Below are positions 1 through 9,031 of a stretch of 64,000 nucleotides of DNA, one piece after another; the stretch's first letter is position 1, and each line of letters begins with the position of its first letter. The notes under the pieces were generated by a model. The model was not told the origin of the DNA. It saw nothing but the letters and a program-made list of their open reading frames with translations, and did not search any database. The DNA comes from Mycolicibacterium pulveris (GTDB lineage: Bacteria; Actinomycetota; Actinomycetes; Mycobacteriales; Mycobacteriaceae). Where the stretch lies: the NCBI RefSeq assembly GCF_010725725.1, contig NZ_AP022599.1:3038001-3102000 (forward strand), read 5' to 3'. The position numbers were made by a program, and so were the translations under genes.

Positions 1-1
1 C

Positions 2-202
2 GCACGCGAGCTGGTGCCCGGTGGCGACCACGTGATGCTGATGGACCTGCACGAGCCGTTGCATCCCGGTGCGGATGTCGCGGTGACCGTGGTGTTCGAG
101 GACGGTTCGACCCTGCCCGTCACCGCACAGGTCCGCGAGTTCGCGGGCGCCGACGAGGATTACCAGCCCGCCGAACCGGCTGCCCCGCATCACCATGGTT
201 GA
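2..202 (+). CDS. PCuAC-type periplasmic copper chaperone, C-terminal part
   Basis: The 5' part lies outside the window; 66 residues and the TGA stop are visible. The fragment contains GGDHVMLMDLHEPLHPG, which resembles the H-x(n)-M and H/M-rich copper(I)-binding part of the PCu(A)C (DUF461) fold, and ends in a His-rich tail (PHHHG). Family members are exported chaperones that carry Cu(I) to periplasmic copper enzymes. The stop overlaps the ATG of the next gene by eight bases, so the two are probably translationally coupled and the exported DyP peroxidase may share its role in metal handling. The family call rests on the visible tail only. Confidence 0.75.
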   Translation, partial: ARELVPGGDHVMLMDLHEPLHPGADVAVTVVFEDGSTLPVTAQVREFAGADEDYQPAEPAAPHHHG

Positions 203-1421
203 GCGGTCCCCGCGCGGCCGGTTCACCGTCAACAGGCGCCGCCTGCTCGTCGGAGGCGCCGCCGCGTTGGCAGGCAGTGCCGCCCTCACTCAGTGCGCAC
301 GGGGTCAACCCGACGAGGCACGAGGCGGATTCGGCGCCGAGGCCGAGCCGTTTTACGGAACGCATCAAGGGGGCATCGCCACGCCGCCGCAGGCGCACGC
401 GCTGCTCGTCGCGCTTGATCTGAAACCACAGACCGGGCGCACGCCGCGGGACACCGTCGCGGCGATCCTGCGGCTGTGGACGGCAGACGCCTCCCGGCTC
501 ACCCAGGGCCGGCCCGCGCTGGCCGACACCGAGCCCGAACTGGCGCACCGGCCGGCACGGCTCACGGTCACCGTCGGCCTGGGCCCCGCGGTGTTCGACC
601 GCATCGGTTTGGCGCACCTGCGACCGGCGACGGCGACCGACCTGCCGGAGTTCGGCACCGACCGGCTAGAACCCCAGTGGTGCGGCGGTGATCTGCTGTT
701 GCAGATCTGCGCCGACGACCCCGTCGTCGTCGCGCACGCCGGCCGAGTCCTGCTCAAGAACGTCCGCACCATGGCGACGCAGCGGTGGCGTCAGAGCGGG
801 TTTCGCGGCGCGCGCGGCTCGGACCCGTCGGGCGCGACGATGCGCAACATGATGGGACAGGTCGACGGCACCGTGAACCTGACCGACGCGGCGGCGTTCG
901 ACCGGCACGTGTGGGACCACGGCGCACAGCAGCGGTGGTTCGCCGGCGGCACGGTCGCGGTGGTACGACGAATCCGCGCTGAAATGGACACATGGGATCA
1001 GATCGACCGCGAGAGTAAGGAACTCGCGGTCGGTCGCCGGCTCGACAACGGGGCCCCGCTGACCGGGGAGCAGGAGTTCGACGAGCCCGATCTCACCGCG
1101 AGCGTCAACGGCATCCCGGTGATTCCACCGAACTCCCATGTCGCGCTGGCCAGGCCGCGCAGCGAGGACGAGCAGTTCCTGCGTCGGCCCTACAACTACG
1201 ATGACCCGCCGTCCGGCGGGCAGACCACCGACAGCGGCCTGATCTTCGTCACCTACCAACGAGACCCGGCCAGACAGTTCGTTCCGGTGCAGCAGCGCCT
1301 GGCCGACGGTGACGCGCTCAACGAGTGGATCACCACGATCGGCTCCTCGGTGTTCGCGATCCTGCCGGGTGTCGAGGACGGCCAGTACCTGGGCCAAGCA
1401 CTCCTGGAATCGGCGTCGTGA
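195..1421 (+). CDS. Tat-exported DyP-type haem peroxidase (EfeB-like)
   Basis: A 408-residue dye-decolorizing peroxidase. Residues 13-30 form a Tat signal (NRRRLLVGGAAALAGSAA), so the folded haem enzyme is probably exported. The diagnostic GxxDG motif is GQVDG at 221-225 (catalytic Asp224), and the proximal haem His is probably His315 in NSHVALARPR. DyP enzymes use peroxide to oxidise bulky substrates, and EfeB members take part in haem or iron uptake. The start codon overlaps the end of the copper chaperone gene. This DyP is distinct from the encapsulin cargo DyP at 37900-38931, which has no signal peptide but carries a cargo tag. Confidence 0.9.
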   Translation: MVERSPRGRFTVNRRRLLVGGAAALAGSAALTQCARGQPDEARGGFGAEAEPFYGTHQGGIATPPQAHALLVALDLKPQTGRTPRDTVAAILRLWTADASRLTQGRPALADTEPELAHRPARLTVTVGLGPAVFDRIGLAHLRPATATDLPEFGTDRLEPQWCGGDLLLQICADDPVVVAHAGRVLLKNVRTMATQRWRQSGFRGARGSDPSGATMRNMMGQVDGTVNLTDAAAFDRHVWDHGAQQRWFAGGTVAVVRRIRAEMDTWDQIDRESKELAVGRRLDNGAPLTGEQEFDEPDLTASVNGIPVIPPNSHVALARPRSEDEQFLRRPYNYDDPPSGGQTTDSGLIFVTYQRDPARQFVPVQQRLADGDALNEWITTIGSSVFAILPGVEDGQYLGQALLESAS

Positions 1422-1448
1422 CGACACGGACGGCGTAGCCTGGGGTTC

Positions 1449-1712
1449 GTGTGGTCACGCGCATTGATCGTGGGCGCGATGTGTGCCGTAGCGATCGTTG
1501 CCGCGCCCGTCGCGGCTGCGGATCCTGTGACGTATCCGGACACCGACGCCAACGGCGTTCCGATGAACAGGTCAGGTGGACCCGTGCCGACGATGAACGG
1601 CATCCCCTGCGTGGGCGGACACTACGGGGTGTGCTTCTCGTTCGCGCAGAACCAGCCCGTGCCCAAGAAGCCGCAGGCGATCGTCGGCCACAGCCCGACG
1701 GTGACGAACTAG
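1449..1712 (+). CDS. small secreted protein, function unknown
   Basis: An 87-residue protein with a clear Sec signal peptide (hydrophobic core ALIVGAMCAVAIVAAPVAA, probable cleavage after AAA near residue 24). The mature part is about 63 residues, rich in Pro, Gly and Asn, with two Cys (in GIPCVGG and GVCFSF) that could form one disulfide. The start is a GTG placed 7 nt after a -10-like TAGCCT (1436-1441), which predicts a leaderless mRNA and separates it from the DyP gene 27 nt upstream. I do not recognise the family; short secreted proteins of this style are common in mycobacteria. Confidence 0.7.
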   Translation: MWSRALIVGAMCAVAIVAAPVAAADPVTYPDTDANGVPMNRSGGPVPTMNGIPCVGGHYGVCFSFAQNQPVPKKPQAIVGHSPTVTN

Positions 1713-1722
1713 CGAGGCGGGT

Positions 1723-2095
1723 TCAGTACGACTGCCCGTTGGCGTACCGCTGCCGGCGAAAGTGGCGCCCCTTGCCGCGGTTCCGGCTCTTGTATGTCGG
1801 TAGCTGCGAGTCACAGTCCGGACAGACCAGCCGCAAATTTTCCCGTCGATTGTTGGTCGGGTCGCCGTGATCCAACACCAAGGTGAGGGGCAGGCCCACC
1901 GCAGCAACCTCCCTGAGCGTCGACGAGATATTGCCGAATGTAGTGCTGGCGGCGGCCGCAGATCGACGCCTCGCCGGATTCGAGCCAACGCTTCGTCTGC
2001 GTGTCGCGCCGGGCCGACACCTGACATGCATTGCTGCAGTAGACCTTCTGGCTGCGCTTCAAGAGTGGGGAACCGCAACCGCGACACTGTCTCAT
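1723..2095 (-). pseudogene. HNH endonuclease, frameshifted remnant
   Basis: Two overlapping reading frames together make one HNH protein. The first (from 2095) has a zinc-knuckle start, MRQCRGCGSPLLKRSQ, then YCSNACQ, and runs to YLVDAQGGCC. The second frame carries the nuclease half: GLPLTLVLDHGDPTNNRREN, LRLVCPDCDSQL and a basic end TYKSRNRGKGRHFRRQRY. From memory of the family the core reads LDHIDGDPTNN; here two residues of that core and about ten residues around the frame break (near 1895-1910) are missing, so both a deletion and a frameshift inactivate it. It sits 45 nt downstream of tRNA-Thr on the same strand. Confidence 0.8.
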
Positions 2096-2140
2096 GATTT
2101 GAAGCTACGAGCGGGTACCGACAAAAACGCGGCGGCCGGT

Positions 2141-2216
2141 TGGAGCCTCCTATCGGAATCGAACCGATGACATTCCGCTTACAAGGCGAACGCTCTACCA
2201 ACTGAGCTAAGGAGGC
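2141..2216 (-). tRNA. tRNA-Thr (anticodon UGU)
   Basis: Read on the minus strand, the 7-bp acceptor stem GCCTCCT/AGGAGGC is followed by discriminator T and an encoded CCA (2141-2143). The D arm is GCTC-AGTTGGTA-GAGC, the anticodon stem TTCGC/GCGGA closes loop CTTGTAA with anticodon TGT, and the T arm is ATCGG-TTCGATT-CCGAT. All stems pair, with one G-U. It decodes ACA threonine codons. Confidence 0.97.
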
Positions 2217-2239
2217 CTGCGAGACCCAAGCTTATCGGG

Positions 2240-3058
2240 TCACTCCTCGGCTTCGATGATGCGCTGGGACGTCACCGTCCGCGACGTCGTCCGCGCGCGC
2301 GGTCGGCGCCCCGGTAGCGGGATCCGGTCGGCGATGTTGCTCAGCGGATTGACCACCTGGGCCAGCGTGACGACGGCTTCGTGCAGGGCGTCGATCGTCG
2401 GCCCCAGCGCCTCCAACCCCGGGGCCAACCGGTTGAGGGTGTCGGCGACGTCGGCCAGCTTCAGCAGCGGCCCGTCCGGGTCGGTCAACGTGTCGAGCAG
2501 GCCCCCTTCGGCGAGCAGCCGGTCGGCGACCCCGTCCTCGCGCAGCACCCGCTCGATCAGGCCGTCGTTGGCCAGCAGCTGATCGGCCAGCCCGCCCGGC
2601 GCGATGACCCGCGACAGCGCGCCGTCCTCGGTGGTCATCCGGTCGATCAAGCCGCCTTCCGACGCGACCTGGTCCACCAGCCCGCCGGGCGCCAACGCCC
2701 GGGCGACGGGCCCGTTCTCCGCGGTCACCCGGTCCAGCAGGCCGCCCTCCTCGGTGAGCTGATCCACGATGCCGCCGGGCTGCAGCAGTCGGTCGATCGG
2801 ACCGTTGGGCCGTAACGCCCGGCCCAGCGGTGCGTCGTCGTCCAGCAGCCTGGCCAGCCGATTCGCGCGTTCGACCGCGTCGTCGAGGCCCAGCATGTGG
2901 GCCACCGAGGCGTTGCGCGCGGCGGTGTTCGCGTCACCGAGCGATCGCTGCGCCATCCCGAGCGCGCCGCTGGCCATGGAGATCCCCGCGTCGGCCATGG
3001 CTAGCCCGACGCGTACCGGGGCCGTCGCCAGATCCGTCACGGCTTTGCCGAGGTTCAT
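2240..3058 (-). CDS. decapeptide-repeat protein, function unknown
   Basis: A 272-residue protein in three parts. Residues 1-60 are Ala-rich and probably helical. Residues 81-200 are twelve in-phase decapeptides of consensus [LV]xx[EP][GDN]G[LIVP]x[DE][RQ]. Residues 200-240 form a further amphipathic segment (ADVADTLNRLAPGLEALG), and the end is a short basic tail ([14 protein letters not shown]). There is no signal peptide or clear membrane segment. The start ATG lies 6 nt after TAGACT (3065-3070), a leaderless arrangement. I do not recognise the function; the regular Gly-turn repeat suggests a solenoid or an amphipathic surface-binding protein. Confidence 0.75.
   Translation of the reverse strand: MNLGKAVTDLATAPVRVGLAMADAGISMASGALGMAQRSLGDANTAARNASVAHMLGLDDAVERANRLARLLDDDAPLGRALRPNGPIDRLLQPGGIVDQLTEEGGLLDRVTAENGPVARALAPGGLVDQVASEGGLIDRMTTEDGALSRVIAPGGLADQLLANDGLIERVLREDGVADRLLAEGGLLDTLTDPDGPLLKLADVADTLNRLAPGLEALGPTIDALHEAVVTLAQVVNPLSNIADRIPLPGRRPRARTTSRTVTSQRIIEAEE
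2459..2818 (-). repeat. twelve 30-bp coding repeats (decapeptides)
   Basis: This stretch encodes residues 81-200 of the 272-aa protein as twelve exact-length 10-residue units. Units 2, 5 and 8 read PGGIVDQ, PGGLVDQ and PGGLADQ, and the next units (3, 6, 9) read EGGLLDR, EGGLIDR and NDGLIER, so there is a second period of three units (90 bp, 30 residues). Confidence 0.85.
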
Positions 3059-3081
3059 CGCCCCAGTCTAGAGACTGCGAC

Positions 3082-3125
3082 TTGTGTGCGTTTTGCTGCG
3101 CTGAAGCGCGCTCAAACGCACACAA
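3082..3125 (-). terminator. long intergenic hairpin after the HIT gene
   Basis: Perfect 12-bp arms TTGTGTGCGTTT (3082-3093) and AAACGCACACAA (3114-3125) enclose a second stem GCGC-TGAA-GCGC (3098-3109). It lies between the HIT stop and the promoter of the repeat protein, both on the minus strand. There is no strong U-tract, as in the mycobacterial TRIT class of terminators. Confidence 0.6.
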
Positions 3126-3134
3126 ATCGCCGAA

Positions 3135-3539
3135 TCAGGTCAGTTCGGCCAGGGCGGCCTTGATCTTGGCCTGCGCCTCGTCAAGCGATTCCGGTGAGGG
3201 GTTGCGATCGACGTGGGCGAACCCGAAATCGGTCAGGTTGTAGGCCGGAAAGACATGCACGTGCAGGTGCGGCACTTCGAGTCCGGCGATGATCACCCCG
3301 GCCCGCTCGGCGCCGAACGCCTTGCACACGGCTTTGCCGATGAGCTGGCAGACCTCCATGACACGGCCGAACATCGCCGGCTCGATCTCCTGCCAATGGT
3401 CGATTTCGGCCCGCGGCACCACCAACGTGTGGCCCTGCGTCATCGGTTCGATCGTCAGGAACGCGACGATCTCGTCGTCCTCGTACACGAACCTGCCGGG
3501 AAGCTCCCCGTTGATGATCTTGGTGAAGACCGTTGCCAT
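3135..3539 (-). CDS. HIT family nucleotide hydrolase/transferase
   Basis: A 134-residue histidine-triad protein. The triad is HLHVHVF at residues 91-97, the active-site HxHxHxx in which the middle His attacks the alpha-phosphate of purine nucleotide substrates. Length and ending match HINT-type members such as Rv0759c. It is cytosolic. The ATG is 7 nt after TATGCT (3547-3552), so the mRNA is probably leaderless, and the gene is followed by a long hairpin. The exact substrate cannot be read from the sequence. Confidence 0.92.
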   Translation of the reverse strand: MATVFTKIINGELPGRFVYEDDEIVAFLTIEPMTQGHTLVVPRAEIDHWQEIEPAMFGRVMEVCQLIGKAVCKAFGAERAGVIIAGLEVPHLHVHVFPAYNLTDFGFAHVDRNPSPESLDEAQAKIKAALAELT

Positions 3540-3562
3540 GGGTCAGAGCATAGTGATCGCGG

Positions 3563-4411
3563 CTAGCCCTGATGGATGAGCTCGTGCAGGTCGTCGACCG
3601 ACCACGGCGGCGAGTCGCGATGGTCGCGGTAGGCGATGACGGCCGGGGTCGGCCGGTCGAACCGGCCGACGAAACCACCCGCGGCGATGAAGATCTGTCC
3701 CGTCACATCCTTGGCCAGATCACCGGCCAGATAGGCGTACACGGGTGCCGCAAACTCCGGCGGCGGGGCGTCGAGCGCGGCCTGCGTGCTGGCGTCGTCC
3801 AGCAGCCCACGCGCATTGAGCGCCTCGATGTGCGCCCGGTACTCCTGCCCGGTCGACAACCTGGTCTTGGCGCCCGGGCAGACGACGTTCGCGCGGACGC
3901 CGTGCTCCTTCAGCTCGGCCGCGAGCGCCATCGTCAGCGCGTTGACACCGCCCTTGCCCGCCGGATAGCCGGTCCCGCCGTAGTCGCCGAGAAACGCGAA
4001 GGAGCTGGTGTTGACGATGGCCCCGCCGCCCTGCGCGACCATCCGCGGCGCCGCGGCGCGGCAGGTCTCGAACACCGTGCCGAGATGCGCGTCGAGCAGT
4101 TCACGAAACTGAGCGCTGGTGACCTTCAGGATCGATTCGGCGGCCAGCCCCGCGGTGCCCGCGCAGTTGACGAGGATGTCGACGCGGCCGAACTCGTCTA
4201 CGCACTTGTCGATCAGTGCGTCGGCCACCTGCGACTCGGCGGGGGAGCCGGCCATCCCTACTGCATTCGGAATACGTTGGGCCGCTTCCGATACCGCGTC
4301 GGCGGCGCGTCCGTTGACCACCACGCCTGCGCCTTGCGCTGCGAGCAGTTCGGCCACCGCGAGCCCGATACCGCGCGAGCCGCCGACGACGACGGCGCCG
4401 CGCCCGGTCAA
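3563..4411 (-). CDS. short-chain dehydrogenase/reductase
   Basis: A 282-residue SDR. The N-terminus GAVVVGGSRGIGLAVAE carries the TGxxxGIG-type NAD(P)-binding loop, with Gly in place of the usual Thr-Gly start. NCAGTAG is the NNAG equivalent, and the catalytic Ser and YxxxK are NTSSF and YPAGKGG. The only reasonable start is TTG at 4411, 7 nt after the stop of the NTF2-like gene, so it is probably the last gene of the CYP51 operon. The long C-terminal extension past residue 230 (GRFDRPTPAVIAYRD) is unlike minimal SDRs. The substrate is unknown. Confidence 0.82.
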   Translation of the reverse strand: MTGRGAVVVGGSRGIGLAVAELLAAQGAGVVVNGRAADAVSEAAQRIPNAVGMAGSPAESQVADALIDKCVDEFGRVDILVNCAGTAGLAAESILKVTSAQFRELLDAHLGTVFETCRAAAPRMVAQGGGAIVNTSSFAFLGDYGGTGYPAGKGGVNALTMALAAELKEHGVRANVVCPGAKTRLSTGQEYRAHIEALNARGLLDDASTQAALDAPPPEFAAPVYAYLAGDLAKDVTGQIFIAAGGFVGRFDRPTPAVIAYRDHRDSPPWSVDDLHELIHQG

Positions 4412-4418
4412 CGGCGTG

Positions 4419-4850
4419 CTAATTGCTCTGGTCCACCTGGCCGAACTGCATGGCGTCCATGTTCCAGTAGCCGCGCAGATTGGACAGCAAGCCGTCGTCG
4501 TTGACCTTGTAGGTGAACACCCCGCGCACGGTGCTGGTCATCCCGTTCTCGAACTTGCTGCGCAGCACCAGGATATGCGCGATCTCGGTCGGTGAACTCG
4601 ACGGGAACGTCTCCTCGCAGGTGATGCGCAGGTCGTTGGAGGCGATGTTGGCGTCGAAGAACGCCGCGACGGCCTCCTTACCGCGGATCCCGGTTCCGTC
4701 CGGGTTCGTGATGGCCTGGCCGATCGGATCCTCGATGACGACGTCGTCTGCCATCAGGGCCAGCCAGCCTTCTTTGTCGTGGGCGTGCACGCAGCGCCAC
4801 GAGTTCTGCGACGCGGCCAACGCCGGTGTCGTTGCGACGGTGTCGGTCAT
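4419..4850 (-). CDS. NTF2/SnoaL-fold protein, ketosteroid-isomerase-like
   Basis: A 143-residue single-domain protein of the NTF2-like superfamily and the positional equivalent of Rv0760c. Family features visible are the N-terminal helices (SQNSWRCVHAHDKEGWLALM) followed by DDVVIEDPIG, the start of the cone-shaped beta sheet. This fold is used by delta-5-3-ketosteroid isomerases and small-ligand binders. It lies 5 nt downstream of the alcohol dehydrogenase in the operon that contains CYP51, which fits a steroid or terpenoid ligand, but no catalytic claim can be made. Confidence 0.8.
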   Translation of the reverse strand: MTDTVATTPALAASQNSWRCVHAHDKEGWLALMADDVVIEDPIGQAITNPDGTGIRGKEAVAAFFDANIASNDLRITCEETFPSSSPTEIAHILVLRSKFENGMTSTVRGVFTYKVNDDGLLSNLRGYWNMDAMQFGQVDQSN

Positions 4851-4855
4851 GGCGG

Positions 4856-5983
4856 TTACCGGTCGTCGTCGGTGTAGCGGATGACGCCGCGAATGTTGCG
4901 CCCCTCCAACATGTCCTGGTAGCCCTCGTTGATCTGCTCCAGCTTGTACTGGCGGGTGATCATGTCATCGAGGTTGAGCTTGCCCGCCTTGTACATCGTC
5001 AGCAGCTGCGGAATGTCGTAGTGCGGGTTGCCGCCGCCGAAGATGGTGCCCTGCAGGTTCTTCTGCATGAGCGTGAGCATCGCCAGGTTGAGCGTGACCT
5101 GGGTGTCCAGCAGGCTGCCGATCGCGGTGGCCACACACGTGCCGCCCTTGGCGGTGATGTTCATGTAGTTCTCGATGTCGGCGCCGTGCAGCTCGCCGAC
5201 CGTGACGATCACCTTGTGCGCCATCAGGCCCATGGTGACCTCGGCGATCCCCATCATCGCCGTCTCGATATCCGGATAGACGTGCGTCGCACCGAATTTC
5301 AGTGCCTGATCACGCTTCCACTCGACCGGCTCGATGACGAAGATGTAGCGGGCGCCCGCATTGACGGCGCCCTGCAGCGCTGCCATCCCCACCCCGCCGA
5401 CGCCGACCACCGCGACGTCCTGGCCGGGCCGGATGTCGGCGGTGCGGGTGGCCGAGCCGTAGCCGGTCGTGACCCCGCAACCGACCAGGCAGGCCACCTC
5501 GAACGGAATCGACGGGTCGATCTTCACGACCGAGCTCTTGTGCACGACCATGTACGGCGAGAAGGTGCCCAGCAGCGTCATCGGGAACACGTTCTGGCCC
5601 TTGGCCTGAATCCGGAAGGTGTTGTCGGAGACCGCCGCGCCGTTGAGCAGGCCGGCCCCCAGGTCGCACAGGTTGCGCATCCCCGCCTGACAGGACGGAC
5701 AGGTGCCACAGGACGGGATGAACGACAGCACCACGTGGTCGCCCGGAGCGAGGTTTTCCACGCCCGGCCCGACCTCGGTGACGATGCCGGCGCCCTCATG
5801 GCCGCCGAGCACGGGAAACCCGCCCATCGGGATGCCGCCGGTCACCAGGTGGTGGTCGGAGTGGCACATCCCCGACGCTTCCATCTGGATCTTGACCTCG
5901 TCCTTGACGGGGTCGCCGATCTCGATCTCCTCGACCGACCACGGTTGATTGAAGTCCCAGATGAGCGCGCCCTTTGTCTTCAT
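4856..5983 (-). CDS. adhB: NDMA-dependent zinc alcohol dehydrogenase
   Basis: A 375-residue medium-chain zinc alcohol dehydrogenase, equivalent to Rv0761c. Starting at MKTKGALIW, the catalytic-zinc ligands are Cys40 (GMCHSDHH) and His62 (GGHEGAG), and structural zinc is held by Cys92, Cys95, Cys98 and Cys106. The dinucleotide loop is GVGGVGMAA. This subgroup (nicotinoprotein, NDMA-dependent) keeps NAD tightly bound and in mycobacteria is thought to hand electrons to mycofactocin. The ATG at 5983 has GGAAGG upstream; an in-frame start 33 nt earlier is less likely. It probably oxidises an alcohol made by the P450s of this operon. Confidence 0.9.
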   Translation of the reverse strand: MKTKGALIWDFNQPWSVEEIEIGDPVKDEVKIQMEASGMCHSDHHLVTGGIPMGGFPVLGGHEGAGIVTEVGPGVENLAPGDHVVLSFIPSCGTCPSCQAGMRNLCDLGAGLLNGAAVSDNTFRIQAKGQNVFPMTLLGTFSPYMVVHKSSVVKIDPSIPFEVACLVGCGVTTGYGSATRTADIRPGQDVAVVGVGGVGMAALQGAVNAGARYIFVIEPVEWKRDQALKFGATHVYPDIETAMMGIAEVTMGLMAHKVIVTVGELHGADIENYMNITAKGGTCVATAIGSLLDTQVTLNLAMLTLMQKNLQGTIFGGGNPHYDIPQLLTMYKAGKLNLDDMITRQYKLEQINEGYQDMLEGRNIRGVIRYTDDDR

Positions 5984-6016
5984 TCGTACGTGCCTTCCGT
6001 TTGAGCTTGTGTCCAC

Positions 6017-6022
6017 AGACTA
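6017..6022 (-). promoter_or_regulatory. candidate -10 box before adhB
   Basis: The minus strand reads TAGTCT in the 92-bp gap between the Rv0762c-like gene and adhB, about 33 nt before the ATG. It could start an adhB-proximal transcript. No convincing -35 element is seen. Confidence 0.3.
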
Positions 6023-6053
6023 GAGCCATTAGTTAGGCCCGTCACGGGCACCC

Positions 6054-6069
6054 CCAAGCAACTGCTTGG
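6054..6069. promoter_or_regulatory. inverted repeat between adhB and the upstream gene
   Basis: CCAAGCA-AC-TGCTTGG is a perfect 7-bp inverted repeat with a 2-nt centre. A second small hairpin, GCCCG-TCA-CGGGC, is at 6037-6049. Its place just upstream of a candidate -10 fits an operator; the absence of a U-run argues against a terminator. Confidence 0.35.
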
Positions 6070-6075
6070 CCGGGT

Positions 6076-6621
6076 TCACCACAGCGGCGCGGGCGCCTGT
6101 CCGAGCGGGTAGTAGCCCGGCAGCTTCTCGCCGGCCAGCGACCGCTCGATGCGCTTCTGCATCCCTTCCGAGAGGTCACCGGACTCGATCAGCTTCGCGT
6201 ACCCCTTGGCCACGTGCCCGAAGTCGAACCAGTCGCGCTGCCATTCGATCTTGAGGTCGGCATTCAGCCGGAACCAGCTGCCGCCGATGCCGTAGATCTC
6301 GTCCTGGGTGCCGTCGGACTTGTTGACGATCTGCTTCCAGAAGCCGACGATCTCACCGATCTTGTCGTCGATCAGCACCCGCTGGTACTCGTAGACCCAG
6401 TTCTCCAGGCCCTCCATCTCCAGGCCCAGGGCCACCTCGCGGATCTCGTCGCGGCCCACGCACATCACGTCCTCTTTGGGACCGATGTTCCAGCCGTAGG
6501 TGGCGTCGTCGGTGTAGAACTCCGCCAACGGCTTCCAATCGCCGTTGCGTTCGGCCTCCCGGTTGGCTTCCAGCCACTGCTCGACCCATTTCTCGAGCTG
6601 TTCACGCGGCAATGACGGCAC
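6076..6621 (-). CDS. NTF2/SnoaL-like protein (Rv0762c type)
   Basis: A 181-residue protein starting at GTG 6621 with AAGGAG 7 nt upstream; longer readings have no such signal and overlap the ferredoxin gene. It has NTF2-like character: a helical start (EQLEKWVEQWLEANREAERN), FYTDDATYGWNIGP at the sheet edge, then repeated aromatic strands (GFWKQIVN, IEWQRDWFDFGHVAKGYA). It starts 2 nt after the ferredoxin stop, so it is part of the CYP51 operon. Ligand unknown; operon context suggests a hydrophobic small molecule. Confidence 0.78.
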   Translation of the reverse strand: MPSLPREQLEKWVEQWLEANREAERNGDWKPLAEFYTDDATYGWNIGPKEDVMCVGRDEIREVALGLEMEGLENWVYEYQRVLIDDKIGEIVGFWKQIVNKSDGTQDEIYGIGGSWFRLNADLKIEWQRDWFDFGHVAKGYAKLIESGDLSEGMQKRIERSLAGEKLPGYYPLGQAPAPLW

Positions 6622-6623
6622 TG

Positions 6624-8190
<1,567 letters not shown>

Positions 8191-8194
<4 letters not shown>

Positions 8195-9018
8195 GGCTTT
8201 AGGTTCTCCTCGTTCAGCTTCAGCTGTTGGCGTTCGGCGGGTGCGGTGGTCAACGGGGCTTCGGGCTGAAGCTCCATGTTCGCGACGAACCCGCCGCGTG
8301 GCGTCTCGGCCACGAACGTGATGGCGCGGGCCAGGTCCGAGGCCCGCAGGAAATAGTCGTGCCGGGCCTGCCCCCACTTGGCCCAATCCTCAAGGGCCGG
8401 ACCGATCTTCTCGGCGGGCAGGCTCCAGCCCATGGCGGTCTTGGTGGGGCCGGGGTGCACGAGCGATGCGCGCACGCCAGTGCCCTCGAGTTCCATCTGC
8501 AGGTTGTTGACCATCGCCACCAGACCGGCCTTGGCCGCGCCGTAGGCCCCCATGTGTGGGCGCTGGCGCAGCGCGACATCGGAGCCGACGAAGATCAGGT
8601 CACCGCGCCGGCGCTCGATCATCCCCGGCAACACCGCGGTGGCCAGGCGGTTGGCGCCGACGAGGTGGATCTGCAGCTGTGACTCGAACTCGTCGGTGCT
8701 GATCTCGTAGAGCTTGCCGAAGAAGGTGTCACCGGCGCCGGCGACCAGCACCTCGATCTCCCCGAGTGCCTCGACCGATTGGGCGACAAAGGATTTGACC
8801 GAGTCGGCGTCGGTGACGTCGAGGTGGAACCCGACGGCTTCACCGCCCTCGGCCCGGATCTTGGCCACCAGCTCGTCGAGCTTCTCGACCCGACGTGCCC
8901 CGACGGCGACCGGAAACCCGCGTGCCGCCAGTTGCAGCGCGGTGGCCTCTCCGATCCCCGACGACGCGCCCGCCACGATGGCGGGGCGTCGTTTCGGAAG
9001 TGGTTCGAAGCGCGGCAT
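8191..9018 (-). CDS. short-chain dehydrogenase (Rv0765c type)
   Basis: A 275-residue classical SDR. It has the GASSGIGEATA cofactor loop near residue 17, GARR after beta-2 (NADP-preferring style), an NNAG-equivalent VAGAGDTF, and the active-site GAYGAAKAG. It lies between cyp123 and cyp51 with a 4-nt overlap with cyp51, so it probably acts on the same alcohol/ketone pathway. The tail (MELQPEAPLTTAPAERQQ) is not conserved-looking. Substrate unknown. Confidence 0.87.
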
Positions 9019-9031
9019 TTACGCGTACCCC

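Noticed and set aside
2459..2818. 30-bp periodic DNA considered as a CRISPR array
   Set aside because: The periodicity is in an open coding frame, with no distinct spacers, and degenerates at the DNA level while the decapeptide pattern holds.
4826..6004. 392-codon open frame on the plus strand opposite adhB
   Set aside because: Arg/His/Asp-rich composition without domain motifs; the minus strand encodes a complete zinc alcohol dehydrogenase. Long antisense frames are expected at this GC content; similar shadows at 6905-8269, 14570-16318, 31950-33923 and 41286-43271 were dropped too.
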